Below, in pieces: positions 27,944 to 38,530 of a DNA stretch of 64,000 bases. The stretch comes from Polyangiaceae bacterium. GTDB taxonomy: Bacteria; Myxococcota_A; Polyangia; Polyangiales; Polyangiaceae. The notes beneath the pieces are model-generated. The model worked only from the letters and a program-made list of their open reading frames with translations, was not told where the DNA came from and did no database searches. Position 1 is the stretch's first letter, and each line of letters starts with the position of its first letter. The DNA lies in assembly GCA_019637265.1 (NCBI GenBank), contig JAHBVY010000003.1, positions 434,001 to 498,000 of the forward strand, written 5' to 3'. Both the position numbers and the translations under genes were made by a program.

Positions 27944-28080
27944 GCGTGCTCTACGTGTTGGTCCCGTTGGCGCTGGTGCTCGCTGGGGCGTTCGTAGCGG
28001 CCTTCGTATGGGCGACGCGGCGCGGGCAGTTCGATGATTTGGAGACGCCTCCGGTGCGCATCCTGTTCGGCGACGATTGA
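27940..28080 (+). CDS. ccoS: cbb3 oxidase assembly protein CcoS
   Basis: A 46-residue protein: MSVLYVLVPLALVLAGAFVA begins a single membrane span, followed by ATRRGQFDDLETPPVRIL, the hallmark GQFDDLE...P..R.L of CcoS. It overlaps the ATPase stop (ATGA). CcoS is needed for cofactor insertion in cbb3 oxidase. With it, the cluster has all the usual structural and assembly genes. Confidence 0.93.
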   Translation: MSVLYVLVPLALVLAGAFVAAFVWATRRGQFDDLETPPVRILFGDD

Positions 28081-28141
28081 TCGCCGCGATCGATTTGCGC
28101 GCCCAATTGGCGCGCTACACGGCCGGCGCTAGGAAACCCGT

Positions 28142-28591
28142 ATGAAGCCACTGCTCCTCTGCCCCATCGATTTCTCGTCAGCCTCGGAGTTCGCCTTCGA
28201 GCGCACGCTCGCGCTGGCTCAGGTGCTCGACTGCGCGGTGCAGGTGCTGCACGTGTACGAGCCGGCGGAGCTGCGCCCGGACCCAGGCTTCTTCCTCTAC
28301 GCTGGCAATCTGCGTCCGCTGCGCGACATCGTGCGCGATCAAGCGGAGCGCTCCCTCGCGGAGTTCGCGGAGGCGCACGCCACCACGGAGGTGGAGGTGT
28401 CCTACCGCGCCGTGGAGGGACGGGCGGCGGAGGCCATCGTGGAGGAGGCGGGCAAGGGCAACTACCGCATGGTGGTCATGGCCACGCGCGGCCGCACCGG
28501 GCTCGCGCATTTATTGCTGGGGAGCGTGGCGGAGCGTGTGGTGCGGCTCTCGCCGGTGCCCGTCCTCACCATCAAAGCGGAGCGAGGCTGA
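28142..28591 (+). CDS. Universal stress protein (UspA family)
   Basis: A 149-residue Usp: ILLC-type first strand (LLLCPIDFSSASEFAFERTL), and the ATP-binding segment MVVMATRGRTGLAHLLLGSVAERVV. AGGAAA lies just before the ATG. It follows ccoS by 61 bases in the same direction, and I see no promoter of its own, so it may be the last gene of the cbb3 transcript. This ties stress proteins to microaerobic respiration in this organism. Confidence 0.93.
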   Translation: MKPLLLCPIDFSSASEFAFERTLALAQVLDCAVQVLHVYEPAELRPDPGFFLYAGNLRPLRDIVRDQAERSLAEFAEAHATTEVEVSYRAVEGRAAEAIVEEAGKGNYRMVVMATRGRTGLAHLLLGSVAERVVRLSPVPVLTIKAERG

Positions 28592-28739
28592 GTCGTTCGT
28601 CCGAGTCGTTAGTTTCCCAGACTGACCGTGAGTCGGTTCTCCTGCTCGTTCGTCGTAGAGCCAGGTTTAAGTCAGCGACCCTGTTCGTTTCGTGCAGGGC
28701 TGACCAGTAGTCAGCTCCTCTGCTCGTCACTGTAGCCCC
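28591..28739. repeat. About four degenerate 39-base tandem repeats
   Basis: Units begin AGTCG or AGTCAG at 28591, 28631, 28670 and 28709, i.e. every 39-40 bases. The last three share AGTC(G/A)G, then 6-7 bases, then CTG(C/T)TCGT. The array starts at the Usp stop codon and ends at the CBS gene. A short dyad CTGAC-CAGTA-GTCAG lies at 28700-28714. Confidence 0.5.
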
Positions 28740-28751
28740 ATGAAGGATTCC

Positions 28752-29156
28752 ATGACCCACGTGCGCTCCCGTCCCATCTCCGAGTTCATGACCGAGGCTC
28801 CCCAATCCATCGGTCAAGAGCAGACGATCGCCTCCGCCGAGCAGCTGATGCGCCAGCTGGACGTGCGTCACTTGCCGGTGCTGCACGGCGGCCGCCTGGT
28901 GGGGATCCTCAGCCAGCGCGACGTCCAGCTGATCCACACCTTGAAGGACGCCGATCCGGCGCGCGTGTTGGTGGAGGAGGCGATGAGCCAGGCGCCTTAC
29001 CGCGTGGCGCCCACGGAGCCCTTGGGGCGCGTCGCGAGCGAGATGGCGACGAACAAGTACGGCGCCGCCCTGGTGATGGACGGCAGCCGCCTGGTCGGCG
29101 TGTTCACCACCGTGGACGCGTTGAAGATCCTCGCGGAGGAGCTGAGCGACGCGTAG
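28752..29156 (+). CDS. Two-CBS-domain protein
   Basis: A 134-residue protein made of a pair of CBS domains: the first from about residue 7 (ISEFMTEAPQSIGQEQTIASA to VGILSQRDVQLI), the second from about residue 75 (VEEAMSQAPYRVAPTEPL to VGVFTTVDALKIL). Paired CBS domains bind adenosine nucleotides or NAD(H) and often regulate partners. The second ATG (28752) is chosen because AAGGA lies five bases before it; the first ATG at 28740 has no ribosome site. It sits among universal stress genes, where single CBS proteins are often found. Confidence 0.9.
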   Translation: MTHVRSRPISEFMTEAPQSIGQEQTIASAEQLMRQLDVRHLPVLHGGRLVGILSQRDVQLIHTLKDADPARVLVEEAMSQAPYRVAPTEPLGRVASEMATNKYGAALVMDGSRLVGVFTTVDALKILAEELSDA

Positions 29157-29166
29157 TCGCTACCTA

Positions 29167-29252
29167 GCCGACATATTCCTTGAGGAAATGCAGCGGGCTC
29201 GCCGTGCTCAGGGCGAGGCGGCACATCACATCCCGCTGTGGAAAATGTCGGC
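29167..29252. ncRNA. Structured inverted-repeat element (RNA or terminator)
   Basis: Three nested stems can be drawn: CCGACATATTCC (29168-29179) with GGAAAATGTCGG (29240-29251), one mismatch; CAGCGGG (29191-29197) with CCCGCTG (29232-29238); and CTCGCC (29198-29203) with GGCGAG (29212-29217) around an 8-base loop. It lies between two convergent genes. Either a composite terminator or an independent small RNA is possible; direction is not determined. Confidence 0.45.
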
Positions 29253-29263
29253 AGGCGCGCGGA

Positions 29264-29280
29264 TTTTTTGGGGGTTTGGC
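29264..29280 (+). repeat. G-rich dispersed repeat, copy 2
   Basis: TTTTTTGGGGGTTTGGC followed by GAGGCGCC lies between convergent CBS and universal stress genes. It matches the core TTTTGGGGGTTTGGC exactly. Confidence 0.65.
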
Positions 29281-29292
29281 GAGGCGCCACGA

Positions 29293-29318
29293 GGGGGCGC
29301 GATGAATCGCGCCCCTAG
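29293..29318. repeat. TAGGGGC palindromic repeat overlapping a stop codon
   Basis: On the minus strand, TAGGGGCGCGATTCATCGCGCCCCC is a near-perfect palindrome. Its TAG is the stop codon of the universal stress gene ending at 29315. It is one of the TAGGGGC family in this window. Confidence 0.65.
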
Positions 29319-29782
29319 GCCCCGCGCGTCGCTGTGTTCGGTGGCACGGTGATGACCGGCGTCGGTGAGAGCCGCACCAGGCGCTCGGCGACGCTGCCGA
29401 GCAGGAGGTGCTTGAAGCCGCTCCGGCCGTGGGTGCCCGCCACCAGCAGATCGAAGCCCTTGGCGGCGTCGATCACCGCGGAGGCCACGTTACCGGGGCA
29501 CACGCGGTGGGTCACCGTGAGCCCGGCGGGCAGCTCCAGGCTGGCGATGAAGCGCTGCATCTCCTCTTCGGCGGTCTCCTTCAGGAGCTGCGAGAGGGGC
29601 TTCGGCGAGTCCGTCCCTTGCCCGAGGATCACGTCACGCTCCCGGGCGTAGTAGGGCCGGTCCCAGGCGTGGATCAGGCAGAGGGACGCGCCGAATCGCT
29701 CGGCGAGGAAGGTGGCGTACTCCACCGCGCGCTTGGAGCAGTCAGAGTAGTCGACGGCGACCAGGATCTTGTTGACGTTCAT
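29315..29782 (-). CDS. Universal stress protein (UspA family)
   Basis: A 155-residue Usp starting MNVNKILVAVDYSDCSKRAV. The nucleotide-binding block LLVAGTHGRSGFKHLLLGSVAERLV is intact. The stop codon is supplied by a palindromic repeat, so the last residues (TATRGA) may have been set by insertion of that repeat. Upstream, two copies of AATGCGC(T/C)CTGCTTCT (29793 and 29812) lie in the leader, and a good sigma-54-type promoter is found at 29860-29875. It is the fourth Usp in 12 kb. Confidence 0.93.
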   Translation of the reverse strand: MNVNKILVAVDYSDCSKRAVEYATFLAERFGASLCLIHAWDRPYYARERDVILGQGTDSPKPLSQLLKETAEEEMQRFIASLELPAGLTVTHRVCPGNVASAVIDAAKGFDLLVAGTHGRSGFKHLLLGSVAERLVRLSPTPVITVPPNTATRGA

Positions 29783-29859
29783 GGGTTCTCCAAATGCGCT
29801 CTGCTTCTACCAATGCGCCCTGCTTCTCTACGCGCCTGGGTTCTCTAGTGCGCGCCGTA

Positions 29860-29875
29860 GCAGAGCTCGTGCCAA
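29860..29875 (-). promoter_or_regulatory. Candidate sigma-54 promoter of a universal stress gene
   Basis: On the minus strand, TTGGCACGAGCTCTGC matches the -24 element exactly (TTGGCACG) and the -12 element with one change (CTGC for TTGC), with correct 12-base spacing. The start site would be near 29848, leaving a leader of about 65 bases. Confidence 0.6.
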
Positions 29876-30009
29876 CCGCGCTCGGGCGCACTATCTCACT
29901 TCATCCGCCTGGGCGCTAGCGCACGCCCTGACGAAGCAGCGGCGCTCGAGCTGGCTTCGCAGCGAGAGTGATGGCTCGGCAGCGCAGAGGGTGGCTCAGC
30001 GGCGCAGGC

Positions 30010-30846
30010 TCAAGGGATGTCGATCTCGAGGGTGTAGTCCCCTGCGGCCTCGCCGCCCACGCTGTACTCACCGTCCACGATCAGGAACACGAGTTGGCCC
30101 GCCTGAACGTCGAACTCGAGCGACTCCGCCTCGCCGGGCCCGTTCAAGATGGTGCCCGCCAGGCAGCCGCCGTTGCAGACCTCGCGCACGTACAGCGAAG
30201 GGTCGTAGTTGCCGCTCGGGCGAACGACCGCGCGGTAGCGCCTGAAGACGTCCGGCTGGAGGCGGTACACGCGATCTCCACCGGACGCGAAGCCAGCGGG
30301 GCAGTTGGGATGGCCGCCTGGGTCGTAGTCGCTGCTCGCGCCGATGGTGGTACCGATGAAGAAGCCGCCCGCCGTCGCTTCGATGGCGTCGGCGCAGGTC
30401 TCGCCGCTGGGGCCTCCACCGCTGCCGCCGGTGCCTGCGCTGCCGCCGGTGCCTGCGCTGCCGCCGATGCCACCTGTGCTGGAGCCTCCGGTCGAACCGC
30501 CCGCGCCGCCGGTACCCGCGCTCGAACCGCCTGCGCCCGCGGCGCCGCCTGCGCCGCTCGTGCCCGCGGCGCCTGCGCCCGAGCCACCGGTGCCGGCAGT
30601 GCCTGCGCCCGAGCCACCCGTCGCTCCCGTGCTCGAGCCAGCGGAGCCCCCGGTGCCGCCCACCGCACCCGAACCCCCAGCCCCACTCCCTCCTGCTCCC
30701 GCGTCACCTCCGGTGCCCGCGACGCCTGCCGTGGCTCCGTTGCCTCCCGCGGCACCACTGCCTCCGCTGCCCGTCCCTTCGCTCGCTGCGCACGCCGCGA
30801 GCGCCCCGCTCAGCCCCAACACCGCCCAGCTGCATCGCCTCATCAT
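30010..30846 (-). CDS. Lipoprotein with long Gly/Ala/Ser linker and PPC-like domain
   Basis: The ATG at 30846 follows GGAGG and gives 278 residues with a lipobox GALAAC (Cys19). Residues 25-150 are a GGSGAGG-type linker. The C-terminal domain (about 155-278: CADAIEATAGGFFIGTTIG, then DPSLYVREVC and AGQLVFLIVDG) resembles a bacterial pre-peptidase C-terminal (PPC)-type beta-sandwich, with two Cys pairs. PPC domains are usually found on secreted enzymes and may aid binding; here it stands alone behind the linker. The function at the cell surface is unknown. Confidence 0.82.
   Translation of the reverse strand: MMRRCSWAVLGLSGALAACAASEGTGSGGSGAAGGNGATAGVAGTGGDAGAGGSGAGGSGAVGGTGGSAGSSTGATGGSGAGTAGTGGSGAGAAGTSGAGGAAGAGGSSAGTGGAGGSTGGSSTGGIGGSAGTGGSAGTGGSGGGPSGETCADAIEATAGGFFIGTTIGASSDYDPGGHPNCPAGFASGGDRVYRLQPDVFRRYRAVVRPSGNYDPSLYVREVCNGGCLAGTILNGPGEAESLEFDVQAGQLVFLIVDGEYSVGGEAAGDYTLEIDIP
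30419..30770 (-). repeat. Low-complexity GC-rich repeat coding Gly/Ala/Ser linker
   Basis: The linker is encoded by short degenerate units of GGC/GGT, GCC/GCG and TCG/AGC codons. Synonymous choices vary, so the DNA is not a clean tandem array. The same design occurs at 7845-7985, 58550-58720 and 62838-63200. Confidence 0.6.
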
Positions 30847-30985
30847 GTCGTCCTCCGGTCCTTCGCGTGGCCCAAGCAAACCACGGACCCGCCAACAGGC
30901 AACCTGGCGTCGGCTGATCGCAGCTTGGGCGTGAATGCAAGCGGGAAGTTTGTCCGCTCGAGAGCCGTCGTGTCACAGGCGGGCG

Positions 30986-31279
30986 ATGTCTTTCGCTGCT
31001 TCCCCGCTGGGTCAGGTCGACCGTTGCCGCGTGTGCCTCCATGTCCGCACCCTGAGCGCTGGCTTGTGCACTAGCTGCAGCGCGGAGCTGACGCCGCGCA
31101 CCGCGAGCCTGGTGCAGCAAGCGCGGAGGAACCCGGTGCTGGCGCAGGCGATGAGTCAACGCCTCAGCCAGGCTTCGCGCAGCGAGCTCGTGCGGTGGAT
31201 CGGCCACGCGCCGGGCATCGTGGGGCCCAGCGTCGCGAGCTGTCGCTCGGCGCGGACAGGCGCGCGTCGCGTGGGCTGA
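30986..31279 (+). CDS. Possible small zinc-ribbon protein
   Basis: A possible 97-residue protein (MSFAASPLGQVDRC) with CRVC and CTSC pairs 14 residues apart near the N terminus, which could form a zinc ribbon, then a helical stretch rich in Gln, Arg and Ser (LVQQARRNPVLAQAMSQRL). The paired cysteines and the loss of proline-rich shadow character support coding. There is no convincing ribosome site and the Arg-rich tail is doubtful, so this call is tentative. Confidence 0.4.
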   Translation: MSFAASPLGQVDRCRVCLHVRTLSAGLCTSCSAELTPRTASLVQQARRNPVLAQAMSQRLSQASRSELVRWIGHAPGIVGPSVASCRSARTGARRVG

Positions 31280-31424
31280 GCGCCGCTCGGGGGACGTCGA
31301 ACGACTCTAGAATTTCCGCACGTCAATTCACAGGATGCCCGCCATGAGATCACGGTGGAGCGCGGCCTCGCGTCGGCGCTCAGGTAGCCCGCGGGGTGCT
31401 CGAAAGCCAGGTAGGCTGTCTGAC

Positions 31425-32693
31425 TCAGAAGCCGCCCAGCGCGCTGGGCGGTAGCCCGATGCGGGTATCCACGCGGATTGGGGTGGGAGCCGCGAGGCGG
31501 GGCTGGCCGTCGCCGATCGGGTAGCGATGCACCACGCCGCGCCCCGCGTCGGCGACGAAGCAGGCGCCGCAGCCTTCGCCGGGTGCGGTGGAGGTGAAGC
31601 AGCGCACGTCGCGCAGGGTGAACGGATCCCCCTCGGACTCGAGCAGCGGGACCGCCTCGAGGGTGCTCAGGTCGAGCTCGTAGAGCCGGTCAGGGCGCGC
31701 GTCTGATTCCGTGGGGAAGCGGCCGAAGGTGGTGAACACCAGCGCCTCGTCGCTGGCGAACGAGAGCGCGTAGGCGGTGGGGTCTGGGACGAGATCGCGG
31801 GCGAACAGGGCGCGCTCGAGCTCGAGCTCGGGCGTCAGGCGCACCAGGGCGAGCCCGCTCTCCACGGGGACCTGGGCGCCGCTGTCGAAGGGGCCGGAGC
31901 AGCCGACGGCGAGGCGGGTTTGGTTAGGTGACAGATCCATCCCCGCGCAGCCGTGGAGGCCCGTGAGCTCGAGCACCGCTTGCACCGTGTTCGTGGCGAT
32001 GTCGATGCGCGCGATGCGCGAGGGCAGGCTCTGGCGGAAGTCGAGGGAGTACGCGCTCGCGAGCAGGTACAGCTGGCTCCCCACGCGGAGCAGCTTGTCG
32101 GGGCGGGGGTGGTAACCCTCGAGCCCCACCGGGATCAGCGCCGAGAGATCGATGCGTCCGGTGATGCTCGGGCCGCGCGGATCGAGGATGAGCAGATCGC
32201 TGCCCGCGTCGAACGGCTGAAGGCCGGAGCTCGAGTTGGGCTCGAAGCGCGTGACGTAGGCGAGCTCCTCGCTCACCTCGACGTAGTCATGGGGATTGGC
32301 GGCGAAGCCAGTGCCTACATTGAGCTGTGCGCGGACGCGGCCCGTCGTGAGCTCCACCCAGGTGAGCACCGACGCGGGGTAGCGATCGATGAGCACCAAG
32401 TGTGCGCCGCTCACGGCCTCGCTCGGCAGCGCCACGTCGCCGCTCAGCGGCGCGCTGAGCCCCACGCCACGCGAGGCGGATGAGATGAAGGAGCCCGAGC
32501 GCACCTCCCCCGAGGGGGCCATCAAAGACAGATTGGTTGACTGGTAGTCAGTGGATAAGACGACAACGCCGCGACCGCAGGCGGTGTCCCCGCCGTCGAC
32601 GCCACCGGTGCTGCCGGGAGGCTCGGGCACCCCACAGGCTGCGAGGGCGAGGCCGAGGGAGAGGGCGTGGCTGCTTTTCCAGCGTGAGGGCAT
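31425..32693 (-). CDS. Beta-propeller-like lipoprotein
   Basis: A 422-residue lipoprotein: signal SLGLALAAC (Cys20), then a short Gly/Pro linker. The rest has repeated strand patterns of the YncE/SMP-30-like beta-propeller kind (VVVLSTDYQSTNLSLM, LVLIDRYPASVLTWVEL, ELAYVTRFEPN, LLILDPRGPSITGRI, RIARIDIATNTV, LYELDLSTLEAVPLL). Cys residues near the end (GCGACFVADAGRG) may form a disulphide. Similar proteins in myxobacteria are surface lipoproteins with unknown ligands. A TTGAC/GTCAG dyad lies within the early coding region (32531-32545). Confidence 0.82.
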   Translation of the reverse strand: MPSRWKSSHALSLGLALAACGVPEPPGSTGGVDGGDTACGRGVVVLSTDYQSTNLSLMAPSGEVRSGSFISSASRGVGLSAPLSGDVALPSEAVSGAHLVLIDRYPASVLTWVELTTGRVRAQLNVGTGFAANPHDYVEVSEELAYVTRFEPNSSSGLQPFDAGSDLLILDPRGPSITGRIDLSALIPVGLEGYHPRPDKLLRVGSQLYLLASAYSLDFRQSLPSRIARIDIATNTVQAVLELTGLHGCAGMDLSPNQTRLAVGCSGPFDSGAQVPVESGLALVRLTPELELERALFARDLVPDPTAYALSFASDEALVFTTFGRFPTESDARPDRLYELDLSTLEAVPLLESEGDPFTLRDVRCFTSTAPGEGCGACFVADAGRGVVHRYPIGDGQPRLAAPTPIRVDTRIGLPPSALGGF

Positions 32694-33160
32694 CGAGACC
32701 TCTGGAGCGAGCGCGCGCTCCGACGGGTGAGACCCACGCGCAGCGCGTGGGCTCTGGGCAGGTCTTCCGGCTTCTCCTCACACCCCCGCTCCCCTTCCCA
32801 GGCCATGATCCGAGGTGGACTTGGCCCAGTGGGATACGAGCGGGCGTTCTCAGAGCTACGGCGGCGGCTCCGCGCTGGCTTTCTCCGTGGGGAACCCACG
32901 TCGGCACCAGCTTCCCTCGCGACGCTCGCTGCGTCGCGGCTCCCTGCCTCTTGCGTGAGGGAGCGACTCAGAGGCGACGAGTGCAGCACAGCGGCTCCCG
33001 ATTGGCTAGCCCTTCCTTGACGCACTGCGGCGCCGGGGTAGCGTGCGCCGATTCGCCGAGCGCGCTCGCGCCTCAGGCGAGGGCGAGGTGCTCAGGGCAG
33101 GTGGTGCGCTGCGATCCGCCGAGCCGCGCCGAGATGGACTAGGTAGGCCAGCGAGAGACC
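32694..33160. other. Divergent intergenic region before the mutase operon
   Basis: No gene is supported in these 467 bases. A strong hairpin, CCCACGCG-CAG-CGCGTGGG, lies at 32733-32751. A sigma-70-like pair, TTGACG (33018-33023) and TAGCGT (33040-33045) with 16 bases between, points right and could drive the mutase operon. Confidence 0.45.
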
Positions 33161-35292
33161 ATGACCGACGTCGAGCTACCCCTGGCGAGCGAGTTCCCGG
33201 AGCAGACCTACGCTGCCTGGCGACAGCGAGCCGAGCAGGCCTTACGGGGCGCATCGTTCGATAAACTGACTAGCCTGACGGTGGACGGCCTCGAGCTGCG
33301 ACCCATTTACGCGCCCGAGCTCGACGGCGAGGCGCCCGACGAGCGGCCGGGGGCGCCGCCGTTCACGCGCGGGGCTTGGCCTGCGCGCGAAGGCTGGGAC
33401 ATCCGCTCGCGGCTCGTCACCCCGAATCTGGTGCAGCTGAACCAAGAGGCGCTCGCCGAGCTGAACCAGGGCGCGACCTCGCTCGAGCTGTGCTGGGACG
33501 AGGCGGGGCGCGCGGCGAAGGATCCGCGGGAGTCGAGCGAGGGGGTTGGGGTTGGGGGTGCGCCGCTCTACTCCGTGGCGGAGCTGTCTCAGGCGCTGTC
33601 TGGCGTGCTCCTACCGCTCGCTCCCGTGGCGCTCGACGCAGGTGGCGCCTTCGCTGGCGCGGCGAGCTTGATGTTGGCGTACCTGGAGGAGCAGGGGGAG
33701 CAGGCGACCGCGCAGGCTGAGCTGGGGATGGATCCGCTCGCGGCTCATCACGGCGAGGGGCTCTGGTGCGCGCCTGAGGACGCGCTCCGTCAGATGGCGG
33801 CGCTCGCGCGCCTCACGGCGCAGCGGTTCCCGCGGGTGAGCGCCGTCACCGTTTCCACGAGGAATTATTCGGAGGCGGGGGCGACCGACGCCGAAGAGCT
33901 CGCGCTGCTGCTCGCGACCACGGTGGCTTACGTGAACGCGCTGCTCGAGGCGGGGCTCGAGCTCCCGCGTGCGCTCGGCCAGCTGAGCTTCGAGCTCACG
34001 GTGGGGACGCGCCAGCTGGAGGACATCGCGAAGCTGCGCGCCGCGCGGCGCCTGCTCTGGCGCGTGTTTTCGGTCAGCGCCGAGGCGCTGGGGGTGTCGA
34101 GCGGCGCGCTGCCGGCGCCGCGCGTTCGCGCCTGTCAGGCGCTCCGCAGCGTGACCCAGCGCGACCCCTGGGTGAACCTGCTGCGGGGGACGCTCGGCGG
34201 CTTCAGCGCGGTGGTGGGCGGCGCGGAGGGCGTCACGCTGCTGCCGTTCACGGCGGCGCTCAGTCACCCTGACGGCTCGGTGAGCGCGCCGAGCGAGCTG
34301 GCGCGGCGCCTGGCGCGCAACACTCAGCTCATCTTGGCGGAGGAGGCGCACGTGGGGCGGGTGGTCGATCCAGCGGGTGGCTCGCACGCGGTGGAGGCGC
34401 TCACCAGCGCCTTGGCGGAGGCCGCTTGGAGTCGCTTCCAGGCGATCGAAGCGGCGGGCGGCTTGCTCGCGTGGTCACGCGCGGGGGCGCTCTCGGCGTC
34501 GCTCGAAGCCGCGCGCGCGCGCCGGGAGCGCGCCGTGGCGCGCCGTCAGCTGCCGATCACCGGCGTGAGCGAGTTCCCGGATGTGAATGAAGCTCCCGTT
34601 TTACTGCCGCAGGTCGATTTGAAGGCGGTGATACGGGGGGCGCAGGAGCGCGCCGCCTCGGCGCCGGAGGTGACGCTCGACGCGCGCGACGCGGCCACGT
34701 GGGTCGCCGCGGCGCGGCGCGGCGCGACCCTGGCGCAGCTCCGCGTCGCGCTGGGTGGTGAGCCGTCCTGCGCGGCGCTGCCGCGGGTGCGCCTGGCGGC
34801 GCCGTTCGAGGCGCTGCGCGACGCGGCGGACGCGCGCGCGCGCGCCGGGGCGCGGGACAAGGTGCTGCTCGCGTGCATCGGGCCCGTCGCGGAGCACACC
34901 GCGCGCGCCACCTTCGCGAAGAACCTGTTCGAGGTGGGCGGCTTCCAGGCGGTGAGCACCTCCGGGCTGCCACCCGAGGCAGAGCTCGCGCCGGAGGCCG
35001 CCGCCGAGCAGCTGAAGGCGCACGGCGCGCGGCTCGCGGTGCTGTGCGGCAGCGACGCGCGCTACCCCCAGCACGTGGCCGCCTTCGCCAGCGCGCTGCG
35101 GCGGGCCGGCGCCGCGCGCATTGTCCTCGCGGGTAACCCGAAGCTGCTCCCAGCGGAGCTCACGAGCGGCGTGGTGGATGAATTCGTGTTCCTGGGCGTC
35201 GACGTGCTGAGCACGCTCACCGCTGCCTGGCAGGCGCTGGGAGGCGCTCAGCAGGCGTCGGAGAGCGCTCAGTCAGCGCTGGGAGGTGCACG

Positions 35293-35296
<4 letters not shown>
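33161..35296 (+). CDS. mutA: Methylmalonyl-CoA mutase small (beta) subunit
   Basis: A 711-residue subunit. The N-terminal ~500 residues follow the mutase barrel ([21 protein letters not shown] at the start, [27 protein letters not shown] near residue 400). The C-terminal ~170 residues have the flavodoxin-like fold of the B12 domain, but the DxHxxG cobalt-ligand motif is absent, as expected for the non-catalytic subunit. With the large subunit it forms the heterodimer that interconverts succinyl-CoA and (R)-methylmalonyl-CoA. The last four bases overlap the start of the large subunit (ATGA). Confidence 0.94.
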
Positions 35297-37476
<2,180 letters not shown>

Positions 37477-37479
37477 GGA

Positions 37480-38493
37480 GTGGTCGCCCTCTCTCGGCGC
37501 CGCGAGCTCTCGCTCGAAGACTACCTCGCGGGGATCCGTGACGGTGACTTGGCGCGGTTCTCGCGCGCCATCACCTTGATCGAGAGCCAGAAGCCCGCGC
37601 ACCAGGCGCTGGCGCAGCGGCTGCTCACCGAGCTCCTACCGCAGACCGGTGGCGCGCGCCGGATCGGCGTCACGGGGGTGCCCGGGGTAGGTAAGAGCAC
37701 CTTCATCGAGGCGCTGGGTCGTCAGCTCACCGCACGAGGTCACCGGGTGGCGGTGCTCGCGGTGGATCCGACCAGCGGGAAGAGCGGCGGGAGCATCCTG
37801 GGGGACAAGACGCGCATGCCCCAGCTCGCGGTGGATCCACGCGCCTTCATCCGCCCTTCACCCGCCGGGCAGACGCTGGGCGGCGTCACGCGCACCACCC
37901 GCGAGACGCTGCTCTTGTGTGAGGCCGCGGGTTACGACGTGGTGCTGGTGGAGACGGTGGGCGTCGGCCAGAGCGAGACCTTGGTCTCGGAGATGGTGGA
38001 CTGCTTCTTGGTGCTGATGCTGCCAGGCGCGGGGGACGAGCTCCAAGGCATCAAGAAGGGCGTGCTCGAGCTGGCTGACGTGATAGCCGTCAATAAGGCT
38101 GACGGTGACAACGCTCAGCGCGCCGCCAGCGCTGCGCGCGACTACCGCGCGGCGCTCCGCATCATCCAGCCCCGAGCGCCGAGCTGGCGCCCGCCGGTGC
38201 TCACTGTGAGCGGCCTCACCGGGAGCGGCCTCACGGAGCTGTGGAGCACCCTGGAGCAGCACCGCCAGGTGCTCGAGGGCGCAGGCGAGCTCGCGGCGCG
38301 CCGCGCGGAGCAGTCGCTGCGCTGGCTGTGGTCGATGATCGACGATCGCGTGCGGCGCGCGCTGCGCGCAAACCCCCAGGTGCGCGCGTTGACGACCACG
38401 CTCGAGCGCGAGGTGCGCGAAGGGCGGGTGACGGTGACGTCCGCCGCCGAGCAGCTGCTCACCGCGTTCGGCCTCGACCCGAACACTACCTAA
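37480..38493 (+). CDS. meaB: Methylmalonyl-CoA mutase-associated GTPase MeaB
   Basis: A 337-residue G3E-family GTPase with a GTG start three bases after mutB. P-loop GVTGVPGVGKST (Gly64-Thr75), the metal site AVDPTSGKSGGSILGDKTRM, the switch segment VETVGVGQSET, and the base-recognition NKAD. MeaB gates loading of adenosylcobalamin and protects or rescues the mutase from inactivation. The spacing makes it the natural partner of MutAB. Around 38076-38115 the codons include several GTCA/CTGAC repeats. Confidence 0.94.
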   Translation: MVALSRRRELSLEDYLAGIRDGDLARFSRAITLIESQKPAHQALAQRLLTELLPQTGGARRIGVTGVPGVGKSTFIEALGRQLTARGHRVAVLAVDPTSGKSGGSILGDKTRMPQLAVDPRAFIRPSPAGQTLGGVTRTTRETLLLCEAAGYDVVLVETVGVGQSETLVSEMVDCFLVLMLPGAGDELQGIKKGVLELADVIAVNKADGDNAQRAASAARDYRAALRIIQPRAPSWRPPVLTVSGLTGSGLTELWSTLEQHRQVLEGAGELAARRAEQSLRWLWSMIDDRVRRALRANPQVRALTTTLEREVREGRVTVTSAAEQLLTAFGLDPNTT

Positions 38494-38530
38494 GCCCAAG
38501 CGGCGAGCGCCGGATACTGACAGGAGACCC

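Noticed and set aside
28591-28739. CRISPR array
   Set aside because: The 39-base units are degenerate throughout, with no exact repeats and unique spacers, and no cas genes are in the window.
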